From assembly GCA_019973155.2 (NCBI GenBank), contig BPQB01000035.1, positions 273,200 to 337,199 on the forward strand: a DNA stretch of 64,000 bases, read 5' to 3'. The translations under genes were made by a program, and so were the position numbers. The stretch's first letter is position 1. Every line of letters begins with the position of its first letter. Of this stretch, positions 23,601 through 35,326 are shown piece after piece. The notes under the pieces were generated by a model. That model saw only the letters and a program-made list of their open reading frames with translations. It did not search any database and was not told where the DNA came from. The DNA is from Phanerochaete sordida (taxonomy: Eukaryota; Basidiomycota; Agaricomycetes; Polyporales; Phanerochaetaceae).

Positions 23601-24567
23601 CGCGTTCGACTTGGGCTTCGACGCCGACGGCGTCGCGTGCCGGTGCAGCTTGTGGCTGTCGACCTCCTCCTCGTGCTCGCGCGAGCACGGCGCGCACGTC
23701 CACCCGTACCCCCGCGAAGGCTTCGCCGCCAGCGGCGGGTTGTTGCACCCCATGTGGAAGAACCGCTTGCACCGGTCGCACTGCACCGTCTCCGGCCTGG
23801 CAGGGGGCGTCAGTTGGAGTTATTTGTGTAGAGGCACAGGATGGGCAGCGGATACGCACGGGGGACACCACAGCTCGCATGTGGCGCAAGTGCGGAGGTT
23901 GTCCGTCAGGTCAGGCACGACCTCCTTCTCCGCGACCACATATTCGTACCGCGACACCAAGACCTCGCGGATGTTGTCCGGGACTGCCAGCCAAAGTTGT
24001 GTGAGAATGCAAATTGCGATGCGTCAGGGGGGAAACGTCGCAGCACTCACGGTTGCGCACGCTCGCGGCCTGGATGACCTCGAACTCCTTGCGTATCCAC
24101 GGATCGAAGAGGCGCTGGAAGTAGAACCTGTCCGGCCGCTTCTTCCAGCCCGCGAGGTCCGAGATCTTGTCGCGGTGGATCACGTAGCACTTTGCGCGCA
24201 GCTGGCTCAGCTCGCACACCTCCGAGTAAATAGCCGCCAGCAGCAGCCGGCAGTCCGCGACCGTGCGGTCGCTCACGTCGCTCGGGCGGTAGTACCAGGC
24301 GAGGCGGACACGCGTGGGGGGCCCGTTCCGGTTCCCGTGCGCGTCCAGCGTCGGCATGCCCGCCGCCGGCAGGAACTCCATAATCCGCGCTATCGAATAA
24401 GGGGTCCCGTCGCGGACGGACCAGCTGGGCGAGCAGTAAACGTGGTCTGCCCAAAAATCAGCGTGTGCGCCCACGAGCAGCCCCGCGTGAGACTACACAC
24501 CATTTACTTTCACCTTGTCGCCGTTTTTGAGCTGGATGAACACTGGCTGGGCCGGGGGCTGGGTCAT
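20682..24567 (-). CDS. SNT2: Snt2-like BAH/PHD/SANT chromatin regulator
   Basis: Starts MTQPPAQPVFIQLKNGDKVK. Domain order, given as window positions: BAH domain about 24480-24060 (KVNDHVYCSPSW, RLAWYYRP, KCYVIHRDKI), PHD finger about 23900-23680 (CDRCKRFFHMGCNNPPL), SANT/Myb about 22570-22390 (WTDAEIAAFEDGIMQHG), GATA-like zinc finger about 22220-22060 (CGAC, 20 residues, CDNC), second PHD about 21890-21720 (VRCMACHKNG, CKQCQFKVH), and extended PHD about 21660-21100 (CLLCPRV, HVLCAVFIPE, CTLCDSNGGAVVRCSDCPAEYHVSC). A Cys/His-rich tail ends at 20682. Snt2 is known in yeasts to bind modified H3 and to work with Rpd3 or Lid2 complexes. Numerous introns (for example, a donor at GTGTGTAG after KVN). 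Confidence 0.9.
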
Positions 24568-26636
24568 GATGGACAATCGAGGCGATGGGTAAGCCAAGAG
24601 AATTAAAATACGAAAGCGAGGGGGCAGAAATTAGACGAGGACGCCGAGCAGCTGTAGCTGAGCGCGCTGCGTGTGCGAGCGAGCGTGGTATTTATCCAAG
24701 GTGGAAAGGATGGTGAGTGGTTGGAGGGAGAGGGAGCAGAATGCCCCGAGAGAGAGAGGGTCAGATCCGTTCGCTGTGCGAGCGAAAGATTCAACTCCGA
24801 CCGTGCTTGACGCGGAAGCCCAGCAACTCGGCCACAACTCTCGCAAATAATTCCTGCTTTTATTGGTATCATTCTCTCGCCGCCACGCAGGCATCCTGTG
24901 GTGCCACGGAAAATTTTGTTCCCCAGCTAGATGCTCCAGGCGAGCGTGTGGGAAGACGAGCAGCATCCCCCCAGCAGTTTTGAAGCTGCAGCTGCAGCCT
25001 GGTGCCCGAACATTTGCAACCGCAACTGCAGGCACTGCTTCCCTGGGCGCTAGGCGCCCGCGGTCGTGAGCAACCCCGGTGTCGTCGCCCCTCTCGTCGC
25101 CACGCCGCCCTCCCCGCCCATCTCGGTCTCTCTCCCGCTAACGTGCAACCCCGCCGTCGCATGCCGTCGCGCCCAGTCCGGCGGCACCAGAAAGGGCGGG
25201 GGGTCTGGACGGGACACCCGGACGGTGCCGGCGCATGCCGATCCACAGCATCAATCCGCACACAGCAGCAAACAATGGCCGTCCATCCGAGTGACCGACG
25301 ATTGCCAGCGTGCTCCCCGTCCCCCCTGCCCCACTCCCACAAAACCTACTCCCGGGCCCCGCGCCCCCACTGCCGCCGTCCTTGTCGACACTCTGAGCGC
25401 CGCCGACGATTTTTCAGGCGCGGGCGTCGTGGAGCGAGGGGCGCGCGCCTCGTCGGGGCGGGAGGACCGATGCTGGAGCCGAAGGGGGCCTCGAGGTGAG
25501 CTCGCCCGCACACACGGCAGCCGCGGCCGTGCCCTCTCCCGTCCTCTCGTTACGCGGGTCTGCCGCCCGGAAAGTGCAGTGGCAGTGGGGGCTTCCAGGA
25601 CAAGACAAGGCCTTCCATCTGCGAAGATAGGGAGACTTGCCCGCGCGGGACGACATTGCCATCTGCAGCGCTGCTCCCGTTGCACATCCCCCAAGCTGCC
25701 AGAAGACAAGCCCGTCGTCACAGCCACGCCCCGACGTTTCCTGTTATGGCGAACGTCGGCATTTGTGGCGTCGACGGATCAGAGAAGCACCCCTCCTCCG
25801 ACGTCTTACCCCGCTTGCGGGCACCTGCCTCTGTAGCACCTGCCTTCAATTGTACGATATTCCAAAGCAATAACAATTCATGTGTCGCACATTGGGGCCC
25901 TTGCTGCTTAGACTAAAAAGGCTCCTCAAATCCTAAAGCTACTCCCCTGAAGCCAGAAGATGTCTTCGACACTCGACATGCTGCACGCCGGCCCAACACA
26001 CAACGTCGGGACGCGCTAGAACAATGCATCCTGCGTATATATAGCAGCAAGCATGCAGAGGTTCATTTATGCATTAGCGGAGACTCAGACGACACAACTC
26101 TGTCGAGACGCAGGGTCTGTTACGTGTACTTCTGGCCAGGCCGCGGGGCCAGTAGCGACTCATTTCATCGCGGGATAGCCGCAAAACTTCCTATGTGGGC
26201 GAGCAGCGCAAACCTTCCAGTGATTCGTGCACCAGTCGGTCTCGACCCATTGACCCTCGAGATTAGCTCGTCCGTTCCCACGGTCACTGACTGCGACGCT
26301 TCGCACGGTGATGACGCCTGCGCAGCCGCCGCGACGGACGACGCAGCCAGAAATCCCGACATCCTCGCGAGTCGCGGGCACGGCGCCGCAGCACCGGCGA
26401 CATATGACACGCGCAGCCTGACGAACGTTGGCGACGGGGCCGACACCGCTCGGGAGCCTGTCCCTGCAGCCTGTCCATGCTGCCTGCCAGGCTGTGCCGC
26501 AGTCTGGCGCTCGCAGGCCAAGCCCCGCAGCAGCGTTCGCACAGACGCAGCCCGCGCATATATCAGGCCTGATACCCTTCCTGCGCCCGCGTCGCCGTCG
26601 CTCCTCTAGCTCTCTCCCCCGCGCACCCGCCTCGCC
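24568..26636. other. 2-kb intergenic region, no gene seen
   Basis: Divergent promoters of SNT2 (-) and the DUF7330-like gene (+). The open frame 25066-25836 (+) has no domain and a composition consistent with non-coding GC-rich DNA. A TATATATAG element lies near 26035 but is 600 bp from the next start. Confidence 0.5.
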
Positions 26637-27788
26637 ATGATCATCGAGAAGGCCGAGCTCGCCGCCGCAGAGCCCGCGGCCCCCTATGCCTCGGAGAAGG
26701 CCTTTGGGGTGCGTGCACCTGCTACCCGCTCGAATATGGCTGCTCACAGACGGACAGGCACAGGGCGTCCCGCCGCCCGCGCAGGAGCAGCCCCCGCCGT
26801 ACGAGGGCGCCAGCATGCGCGGCATCGCCGCCGCGGCGCTGGGCCCCGCGCGCGTGAACTCGATCTTCCAGTCCGCCGCGCAGCAGCACGCGAACTTCAT
26901 CACGCTCGAGAGCAAGCACAACGAGATCTCTGGTGCGCAGCGAGCGGCGTGCGTGCGTGCGGCGCCGGTGCTGACGGGGCTGCGCAGGCTCGTACATCAT
27001 CAACCCCGAGCTCGCGGGCTCGGCCTCGGCGCACACGCGCATGCTGGACAGGCGCGAGCGCAAGAAGCTGCAGCACAACATCGTGCCCAACGCGGCGTTC
27101 AAGACGAAGCACGGCCGCATCAACCTCAACCTTGCCACGGACGGGAACACGGACCAGCTGGGCAAGGCGTACGTCCAGATCGTGACTCGCCATGGGAGAG
27201 TCAACGTCAACCTGGTATGCACATGCCCATATTCTGACGACATGCCCGCTCATGTGCGATTGTGCAGTTTGCGCTGCAGGCCAACAAGAATGTTTTCTTG
27301 GAAATCGTCAACAAGGACGGTATGTGATATCCACCTATCTGCGCGCGTCCCGCGGTCTGAGCCGCCCGCCAGGCCCCATCAACCTGCTCATCCCGCCAAC
27401 CTTCAACGGCCTCTTCCGCATCTCCAACGGCAAGCACGGTGGCATCCACTTCCTGCCCGGCTTCGCAGCGCGCGCGCGCGTCGTCTTCGCCGACGACGAG
27501 CATGCCGACATCCTCTTCGGCAAGGGCGACCTCTCGCTCGTCGAGCCGACGAGCGAGGGCGTCGACTACTGCTCGATCACGTCCTGCAAGAGCTACCTCA
27601 CGCTCGGCGTGTCCGGCGTCGACCACGTCGACACTGCCGCGGGCTCCAGCCTGATGAAGAAGCTCGGCGCGATGGTGCTCGGCCCCGACCTCATGCGCAC
27701 CGTCGAGACGCTCCGCGCCGAGCTCCTGCGCGAACACGGCACGCCGACCGGCCCCTTCACGCAGACGTCGCCATCTTCATCTGTCTAA
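26637..27788 (+). CDS. Unrecognised protein, possibly DUF7330 family
   Basis: About five exons read in phase. The protein starts MIIEKAELAAAEPAAPYAS, has a Pro/Gln-rich linker with PPPYEG, and then NSIFQSAAQQHANFITLESKH. A beta-rich repeat domain follows: KTKHGRINLNLATDG, YVQIVTRHGRVNVNL, NKNVFLEIVNKDG and INLLIPPTFNGLFRISN. The alternating 'hG.I.l.l' pattern suggests a right-handed beta-helix or stacked beta fold. From memory this resembles the Agaricomycete DUF7330 proteins, whose function is unknown. A C-terminal part (VVFADDEHADILFGKGDLS) ends in TGPFTQTSPSSSV. No signal peptide or membrane helix is evident. Confidence 0.6.
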
Positions 27789-28486
27789 CACACTGTACCA
27801 TCACCCACGCGCCCGGAATGACCTCGTCTGCTTTATCTATACCCCCCTTGTACTCTTGCACACGCCCTGCCTGTCGCCATAGTAAGTTGTCGTATTAATC
27901 CTAATAGAATTCTGAACTTCTGCTCGAACGCTGGCTGCCGTTGCCCAGGCATCACGCAGTGCGCATGCGGGGGCGAGTGCCTGCGCAGTGCCCACTGGCA
28001 GGGTTATCACGCCGTCAGCTGACGCCCCGATGAGCACGGAGTGCCAGCAAAGCAGGACCCTCGCCGGCAGATGATGCCCCAGTGTGATCTGCCCACGCAC
28101 ACAGGCGCACGCCGCACCTCAAAATCCCAGCGGGGACGTGGCCCAAGGCCTCCTGCCCGGCCCCCGTCGACGACCATGCCGGGCTGCCTCGCGAGCCTCC
28201 TGCCCCGCCGCGACCCCGCCACTCGCCCTGCGCCGACAGCGCCCGCCGTCCGCGCAGACAGCGAGAAGACAGAGGACGGCACGCCGTCGCCGTCGTCCGA
28301 GGTGACGCTCGGCCCGCCGTTGGTCAGCCCCGCGACCGCTTGTCCCAGACAAAACAAAACACTGACGACGCGCTTGTCCAGGTGGGCTGTGCGCCAGAGC
28401 CCGGGGCCTGCCTTTGTTGCGGCTCCTTAAAACAGGACGAGAGCCCACCCGGCGCCATCAACACATTCCCCCCGTACACCGACGAC
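27789..28486. other. Intergenic region before the M20 gene
   Basis: About 700 bp holding the 3' end of the previous gene and the promoter of the next. No gene recognised. Confidence 0.6.
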
Positions 28487-30163
28487 ATGTCCTGCGATCC
28501 CCCGATCAGCGACGCGATCCGCCACACGGTCGACGCCACCGTCGACGGCCTCGACGCCGCCCTGCGTGAACTCAGCCTCGACATCTGGGGTGCGCTGACA
28601 CTTATCGGCGCCCGGGCCACCCGCTGACGCGCGCCCTTGCCCCAACAGAGCACCCCGAAGTCGCCTACGAAGAACAGTGGGTCCCCCTCCCGTCCCCGCT
28701 CGAACCCCAGGCTGATCGCCCGCCAGCCACGCGCACGACCTGCTCACGGCCTTCATGGCGCGCCACGGCTTCACGGTGACGCCGCACTACCTCGGGCTGG
28801 CCACCGCGTGGCGCGCGACGTACACGCACGGGCGCGGCGGGCGCACCGTGTGCGTGCAGGCCGAGATGGACGCGCTCCCCGGGCTCGGCCACGCGTGCGG
28901 CCACAACCTCATCGCCGCCGCGGGCGTCGCCGTCGCGCTGGCCCTGCGCGCCGCGCTGCAGGCGCACGACGTGCCGGGGACGGTCGTCCTCCTCGGCACG
29001 CCCGCGGAGGAGCACGGCGGCGGCAAGATCGCGCTCCTCGAGCGGGGCGCGTACCAGGACGTCGACGTCTGCATCATGTGCGTTGCGTTCCCGCCGTTCC
29101 CGCCGAATGCCTGACGCGGATGCTGACGCTGATCCGCAGGTGCCACCCCGGGCCCGGCGCGCCGCGCTCGACGTACGTCGCGCCGTGGACGGCGATCCAG
29201 AACCTCGACGTCACGTACACGGGGCGCACGGCGCACGCGGCGTACGCGCCGTGGGAGGCGCGCAACGCGCTCGACGCGGCGGTGCTCGCGTACGGCGCCG
29301 TCGCGGCGCTGCGCCAGCAGGTGAAGCCGACGCACCGCGTGCACGGCGTCATCGACGCGCAGCCGGACTGGGAGCCGAACGGTGCGTGCTGTGCTGTGGG
29401 TTCGGGGCGGCCCGCTGAGTGGGGTGTGCAGTGATCCCCGGGAGCGCGAAGATGCGCTGGGCCGTGCGCGCGCCGACGTGGGCGGAGCTCGAGGTGCTGC
29501 GCGAGCGCGTCGTCGGGTGCCTCGAGGCCGCCGGGCGCGCGAGCGCGTGCGCCGTCGAGGTCTCCGCGGGCGTCGGGTACAAGGACTGCCGCAACAACAG
29601 CGCGCTCGGTGAGTCGATCAGTGCAGAGCGTGGCGCGGGAGGCTGGAAACGCTGATACGCGTTCGTCGGTGCAGCGGAGGAGTACGCCCGCAGCGTGCGC
29701 GCCCAAGGCGGGTCCGTCAAGATATCGGACGAGACGCTGCAGGCGTCGACGGACCTCGTGAGTCGTACGCGCCCGTGCTTCTGCGAGACATGCTGATCAT
29801 GACAAACCTCCGCGGTCCCAGGGTGATGTCTCCTACGGTACGTCCTTTGCTGAAGATCCTGCGGACTAAGTGACCGATGGTGCACCCAGTCGTGCCGTGC
29901 CTAGAGCCCGTGTACGCGATCCCGACCGAAGACGGCGGGAGCAACCACACCGCGAAGTTCACGGCGTCGGCGCGCACGCCCGAGGCGCACACCGCGACGC
30001 TCGCGACGGCGAAGTGCTTGGCTATCACGGCACTCCGCGTCTTCACCGACGATGCGTTCTATCAGAAGGTCAGGCGTATACGCTGTCTCGTTGCGTCCCT
30101 TCGCCTGCGCTCACACGCGCCCTTGTTCAGGTCCGCGATGCTTTTCATGCCCAGCGGCAGTAG
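28487..30163 (+). CDS. M20-family amidohydrolase, PM20D2-like
   Basis: Starts MSCDPPISDAIRHTVDAT. After splicing of two short introns it reads LDIWEHPEVAYEEHHAHDLL. Metal-site motifs follow: QAEMDALPGLGHACGHN, GTPAEEHGGGKIALL and IMCHPGPGA. The dimerisation lid contains YTGRTAHAAYAPWEARNALDA, and the end is ALRVFTDDAFYQKVRDAFHAQ. This is the arrangement of the peptidase M20 domain-containing protein 2 / aminoacyl amidohydrolase group, cytosolic enzymes that cleave N-acyl or dipeptide bonds. About eight exons with introns of 48-70 bp. One acceptor (GTGCCAC after CCGCAG near 29150) restores the CHPG motif, which supports the model. No targeting signal seen. Confidence 0.86.
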
Positions 30164-30661
30164 AGACCATACAGGGACCCGAGCCTGACGGTGCCAAGAG
30201 CACGTTCCGAAGTCGATCAACCAACATCCAGCCTTCTCCCTGGTTCTGCAGATCTGGCGTTCAAGCTAGGTCTGGCTCGAGGGACGCTTGACTGGATGTA
30301 CTCACAGAGTTGACCGATCTTGGACTGTCTTTCTTGCTTTTTGTGACCCCAATATTATCGTTGTTTGCCCAACGGAAGCAGCGAGAGAGCCGGCAGCTGG
30401 TTGGCCGGTTGCAGGCTCATGACGAGGGAACATTGCGTTAGCCATTCCTATTGCAACATGAAATGCTCAGATACAAAAATGCGTGGTCAGGATATATAGG
30501 AAAATGCGAGGGAGCGTGGATGCGGCAGAAGCGACAGAGCAGATTACTATGGTGGGTAGGGAATCGTACATCATTAGCTGATAACATGTGGCAGGGCGTG
30601 CAGAGGCAGCGAGCAGGCGGCATCAGGACCGGCAGACGCGCGGGGCAGCAGGGGCGCGGGG
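30164..30661. other. Convergent 3' region
   Basis: Tail-to-tail spacer between the M20 gene (+) and the Rho GEF (-). No gene seen. Confidence 0.6.
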
Positions 30662-33600
30662 CTATTGGGGCGGGCGCATGCGCAGCCGCATGACGCGATC
30701 GTCGGACACCATGAGGATCTCGTCGCGCCCGGTCGAGGGGCCCCGCGCGGCCTGCGGGTATCCCTGCGGGTAGGGCGACCCGTAGCCGTTGCCGTTCTGC
30801 AGCGCGGGCTGCCCGTAGTAGCTGGCCTGCGGCGAGCCGTACGCGCCCTGCGCGTACCCCTGCTGGTACTGATTCTGGAGCATGCTCTCGGAGTTCGTCG
30901 TCGACGGCGGCGTGTCGGAGAAAAGACACCGTAGATTATTGCCCTGGATGATTTGCGACATCGATCCGGTCCTGACATCGCGAATCTCGACGAACGTCGG
31001 TTCGAATGCCAGGACATACGGATATTGAAGTGCTGCGGGGGGGATGAGCAGGAGGTACGATGTCTCGGCAAAGGGTACTGACCAAACCCTGTCGGGCATC
31101 CTTCCCAGAAGATCATGAAGTCGGTGTTCGTCCGACAGCCCGCCTTATTTACGTAGAAGGCGAATTCTGTGATAGCCAGTCAGAGGTGACTCGTGTTAAA
31201 CGTCCCTTTTACGTACCGTCGTAGCAGAGCAAGAACTCGTTTTTAATACGATAGATCGCAATAGGTCTGAGGCCTTCCCGCTTGCGTACGAATTCCAAAG
31301 ATTGGTCGGATGGGTCGATAAGACCCTGGGTATCGAGGGTCACCAGATCGACAATCTCAAAGCCATTAGTACAGCCGACACAAAGCCTCGTCTTGAGGAA
31401 ATGGATAGAGCTCGACTGAACGGGGATATAGAACTCCTGCGGGCAGGGTGAGCTCAGTGTCCATGGCGCTTACTATAGGCACTGACCTTGAAGAGTTTGA
31501 GCGTGTCATTGCCGCCCTGCAAGAGTTTCTTGAAGGTAGGCTTCCGTGCCCCGCGAACGTTGGTATCGATCGGCTCGAGCACCTTGATCGTACTTGACAG
31601 CGCGCTTGTCTTGACGACACAGACCAACGTACGCCCCAGCGACACGCCGGCTTTAAAGAACGATGCGTGTGAGGCTATCCGCTTGGCACGCTTGAGAGCG
31701 GCATTCGGGTCACGAGGATCGAGCGAGTCTAGCGGGAACGTGATAACCTGTCCCTCTGTGAAATAGAGCAAGTCAGCCATCAGTACGCAGAGATGATCCA
31801 GAGAGACCGACCTGACAGCACAATGAGTAGGTCGTAATCCTCCAGGACGTCCACCTGCGTCACGTTCAGCAAGGCAAGGACCTTCACCGGGTCGCGATAC
31901 GGTTCCCAGAGATATACGCCGTCGTTGGTTCCGTACACAACTCGGTTGCCTTGACCTATACCCGTAAATATATCAGGGAGGCTAGGATAACGGCGTTTCG
32001 GGACGTACTGTAAGGCGCCGCGCAGTTGACTCTGTTTACCCCAACGAAGAAGCCTTCGCTTAGTGTCTCGGTCTCGAAGACCAGGCTTCGCTCCCGCATC
32101 AAGTCCTGCTGCTTCTGGATGTTCTCGACCCACTTGCGTTGGCTGACATACGTACTGGCCCAGAGCGTTATCTGATAGTACTTCCGGCCGAGGTGGACGA
32201 AAGTTATTGAGAAACCGCCCTTGACCTCCTTCACCGGGATGACTGGTGCGTATGGCACGTTCTTGAGCAGCGCCTTCTGCTTAGACTTGTGGTTCGTCGG
32301 GAACTCGTCTGGTGCGGAAACGAGGAGAAGCTCCAGCGGGATCGGCTGTGTACCTGCCTTAACAAACGAGCTGGACCCGGCGGACCATGAACACTCACGC
32401 GACGATAGACCTTGTATTGCTCCGTTTTGCTCTTCTGCTTAACCATGAGCAACGCATGGTCAAAGAGGAAGACCATCAGTTCGGCGCTGTCGCCCTGCGA
32501 GCCTCCGCGTTTCTTCAAGCTTCCTTTGTAGACCAGCTCGCGGCCTTCCTCTTGTAGGCGGAGATCCTGTAACGAGGCGACGTGAGATCTGTCTCGAATG
32601 AGGATTAGGCAATGTCACGCACAACTTCCTCGCCGGGTCGGAACACGAGCTGCTGGTCGACCTGGAGAAGGTTGAACCTATTCTCCGCTTTACCCGTCTC
32701 CGCGTTGACCGCCTTCAGGAAATCGCGGACTATCTGAACCACCTTCGGAAGCGTATGTTTGTCTGGGTTATCTTCTGGCGTGTGTTTCAGAACGGCCTCG
32801 AGAAGCAAAGGGTATCGAGCCAACCGAGTCGTCGGCTTGGTGAGATATCCGTTGAGCTCCAGCTTCCGGGACTCTGGACGCCGCTCGACTTCCTAAGGGA
32901 GGATTCGCCGTGGTTCACATCGCGAGATTAATGTGAGACATAGAGAAAGACGCACCTCCACAAACGCTGCGAACGCAGGGTTTGAGCTCTTCTCCTTCTC
33001 GAACTCGTATTTACCGTACAGTTGGTGTGCCCCGTAGTCTACGAAGGGCCCAAAGTGCGGGACAGCGTCGAGGAAGATGTCGCCGATTTGTTCGACAATG
33101 GCATACGATTTTTGTCGCTTGTTGAGCGCGTCGCGCAAACGGAGGTTCACACTGATGATATCGTGTAGATTCCAGAAGACCTGCTCCAAGAAGTCTGTTC
33201 GTCGGGGCTCGGGTATGATATCCAGCTCCTGCAAAGGCTTGATCCATGACTGGATAGAAAGTAATCTCGTTTAGCAAATTCCGTCAGGCCATGAAAGGGG
33301 CACTCACATCTCGAAGGTACTCCATATCCCTCACGAAATCGCGTTCAGTATAGATGACTTCATTTATCGCCTCCTGGCGTTTCTTCTCTTGGTCCGACAC
33401 ACTGTCCACAATCGCTTGCGGGACCGAATGGATCCAAAGAGTTCCAGGTTCCTATTTATCGTAAGTCCGCCGTCGAATGGGGCAAGGATGAAACCGTACC
33501 ACCACAGGGTCCCCTAGGCTCTCCTTGCTGATTTGTTTCTTCAGGCCCGGCTGAGGCTTCATGTTCAAGCGCGCTTGCTGCTCTAGCCTTCGCGGGCACG

Positions 33601-35326
33601 CTATCGAGTAGCAAAGGCGGTCTCGCGAACATGTTGGCGAGTAGCAGTCCGTGAGAAGTGTGAAGACACCGGAGGGCAACGGAATGTCATCAGAGGATAT
33701 GGATCCTTGCCGCGGCCTCGTGGTTGGGGCCGCGACTACGGAGTCTGGCGGTGATGGTGAGCTGTCCCGCTGCCCCTTCTCGGTCCCTGACTCGGCGGAC
33801 TGCGTCGGGCTGTCCTTGTCCTTGCCGTTCAGCAGCACGGGCACCCTCGCAAGCGACTCGCGGATGCTCTCGATCTCGTGGTCGGCCAGGTCGCCACTCG
33901 TGAACGGGCTCGGCATCTTGGTACGGAACTGGTACAGGTCATTCGAGCTGTCGCGCAGCCGGTGGTCGTACGTGACGGCGTGGAAGAACTTCTGTGCGTC
34001 CAGAGCACGGCCTAGCAGCAACGCGAGGTTCCTGTCCGTCGTCTTGATAATGTAGGCGATCTTGTCCACTGCTTCGCGGCCGTCGAACGCGTCCTTGTAT
34101 GTCAAGCCATCCTTCACCCTGTCGGACAGCGTTATGCGCTCCTTGAACGCCTGAGCTACCTTTGACAGCAGTGCAGGGTAGACTATGGGTGTTCTTCGAT
34201 GGTGGGCCTTGTTGCTAGACATGGACTCTCGAACGGCGGGTGGCATGGAGGGGAGGGGAGGCCGTGGTGCACGCCCATTGTCAAGCATAGCACGAACCTG
34301 AGGCCCTAGGGCTGCCGACATCGAGCGGGCCCGATCCTGAGCTGTCCGATCCCGCCTCGAATGCGGCCCAGGCAATGTTCTCGACGATTCCGAGGAGCGC
34401 CTTCCAGAAGAGCTCGTAGGTGGAGTGGATTGGTAGACTGAGGGGGACGGATCGACGAGGGTGGACGATGCGGGGGACGTGCTGGGGCCGTAGCCGTGCG
34501 AGGCATGCACGGCAGTGTCGAGCTGCAGGGGATATGGGCGAGAAGAAGAGGACGCAACAGGTTGTTCTGGTATCGGTGCGAAGCTTGATGCGATGGACAT
34601 GCGCGAGCGCACGCTCTCAGGCTGCGAGCGTGTCTGCTGCTGGTACGTCGAGTGCTCCCACTGCCAGTTCTCGTTCGCAGCGACATCGCCGGGGAAGTCG
34701 ATGTCTAGCTTGCCGTTGTCGGGCTGCAGGTCGAGCGCGAGCTGCGGCAGGCCGTTCGGCGCAGAGTTGCGTTGCGCATGGTGAGATTCTAGCTTGGACT
34801 GAGAGTGCCCCATCGGGCTCTTCATGTATATTTGGGCCTGGTATGCTTGCGCGGGAGTGAGGCCTGCCTGGGTCAAGGCCTCGAGACTCGGGTCTGGTGG
34901 CTCCTCTGGTGCAGGAACAATGATACCGGGCGACCGACCGACTGACCGGGCTCGACTACCGTTCACGGACGGCGCGTTTAAGTTGCCACTGCCAGGGTAG
35001 GCGTGAGTAGAAGGGGCTGGCGGCGGAGGGTAGGGCTGGTGCTGATGTGGGGGTGGCTGGTGCACATAGTAGGACTGCCTGTGCATATTTGGCGAGACCT
35101 GCGTGGACCTGTTCATCGATGGAGCGATAGAGGACGCAGCAGAGGTTCGGCGGTCAAGCTGGGCCCCATACTGCCCGTTCGTGGAGGCATACGGGTAGGT
35201 CTGTTGGCCATAAGGAACGGGCGGCGGTGTCGCATGGTGGTGAGAGGCACTGGGTCGCCCGAATATCGACTCGTATGCGACATTTCTCCTCTCGGGCTGG
35301 GACCGTGGTCCCATGGGCCTGTCCAT
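30662..35326 (-). CDS. Rom2-type Rho1 guanine nucleotide exchange factor (DEP-DH-PH-CNH)
   Basis: Starts MDRPMGPRSQPERRNVAYES (an upstream in-frame ATG at 35401 adds 25 residues). A disordered Ser/Pro/Gln-rich N-terminus is followed by a DEP domain (LTYKDAFDGREAVDKIAYII, about 34170-33900) and a DH domain (INEVIYTERDFVRDMEYLR, FVDYGAHQLYGKYEFEKEK, YLTKPTTRLARYPLLLEAVL, about 33370-32700). A PH domain contains LVYKGSLKKRGG and VFLFDHALLMVKQK. The CNH domain (about 32260-30980) contains RKYYQITLWAS, RVVYGTNDGVYLWEP and LRPIAIYRIKNEFLLCYDEF. A Gln/Tyr-rich tail follows. This is the Rom1/Rom2/Rgf architecture that activates Rho1 for cell-wall integrity signalling at the plasma membrane. Confidence 0.92.

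Noticed and set aside
25066..25836. 256-aa plus-strand frame in the SNT2 upstream region
   Set aside because: Overlapping frames of similar length on the other strand and biased composition indicate a GC-driven shadow.
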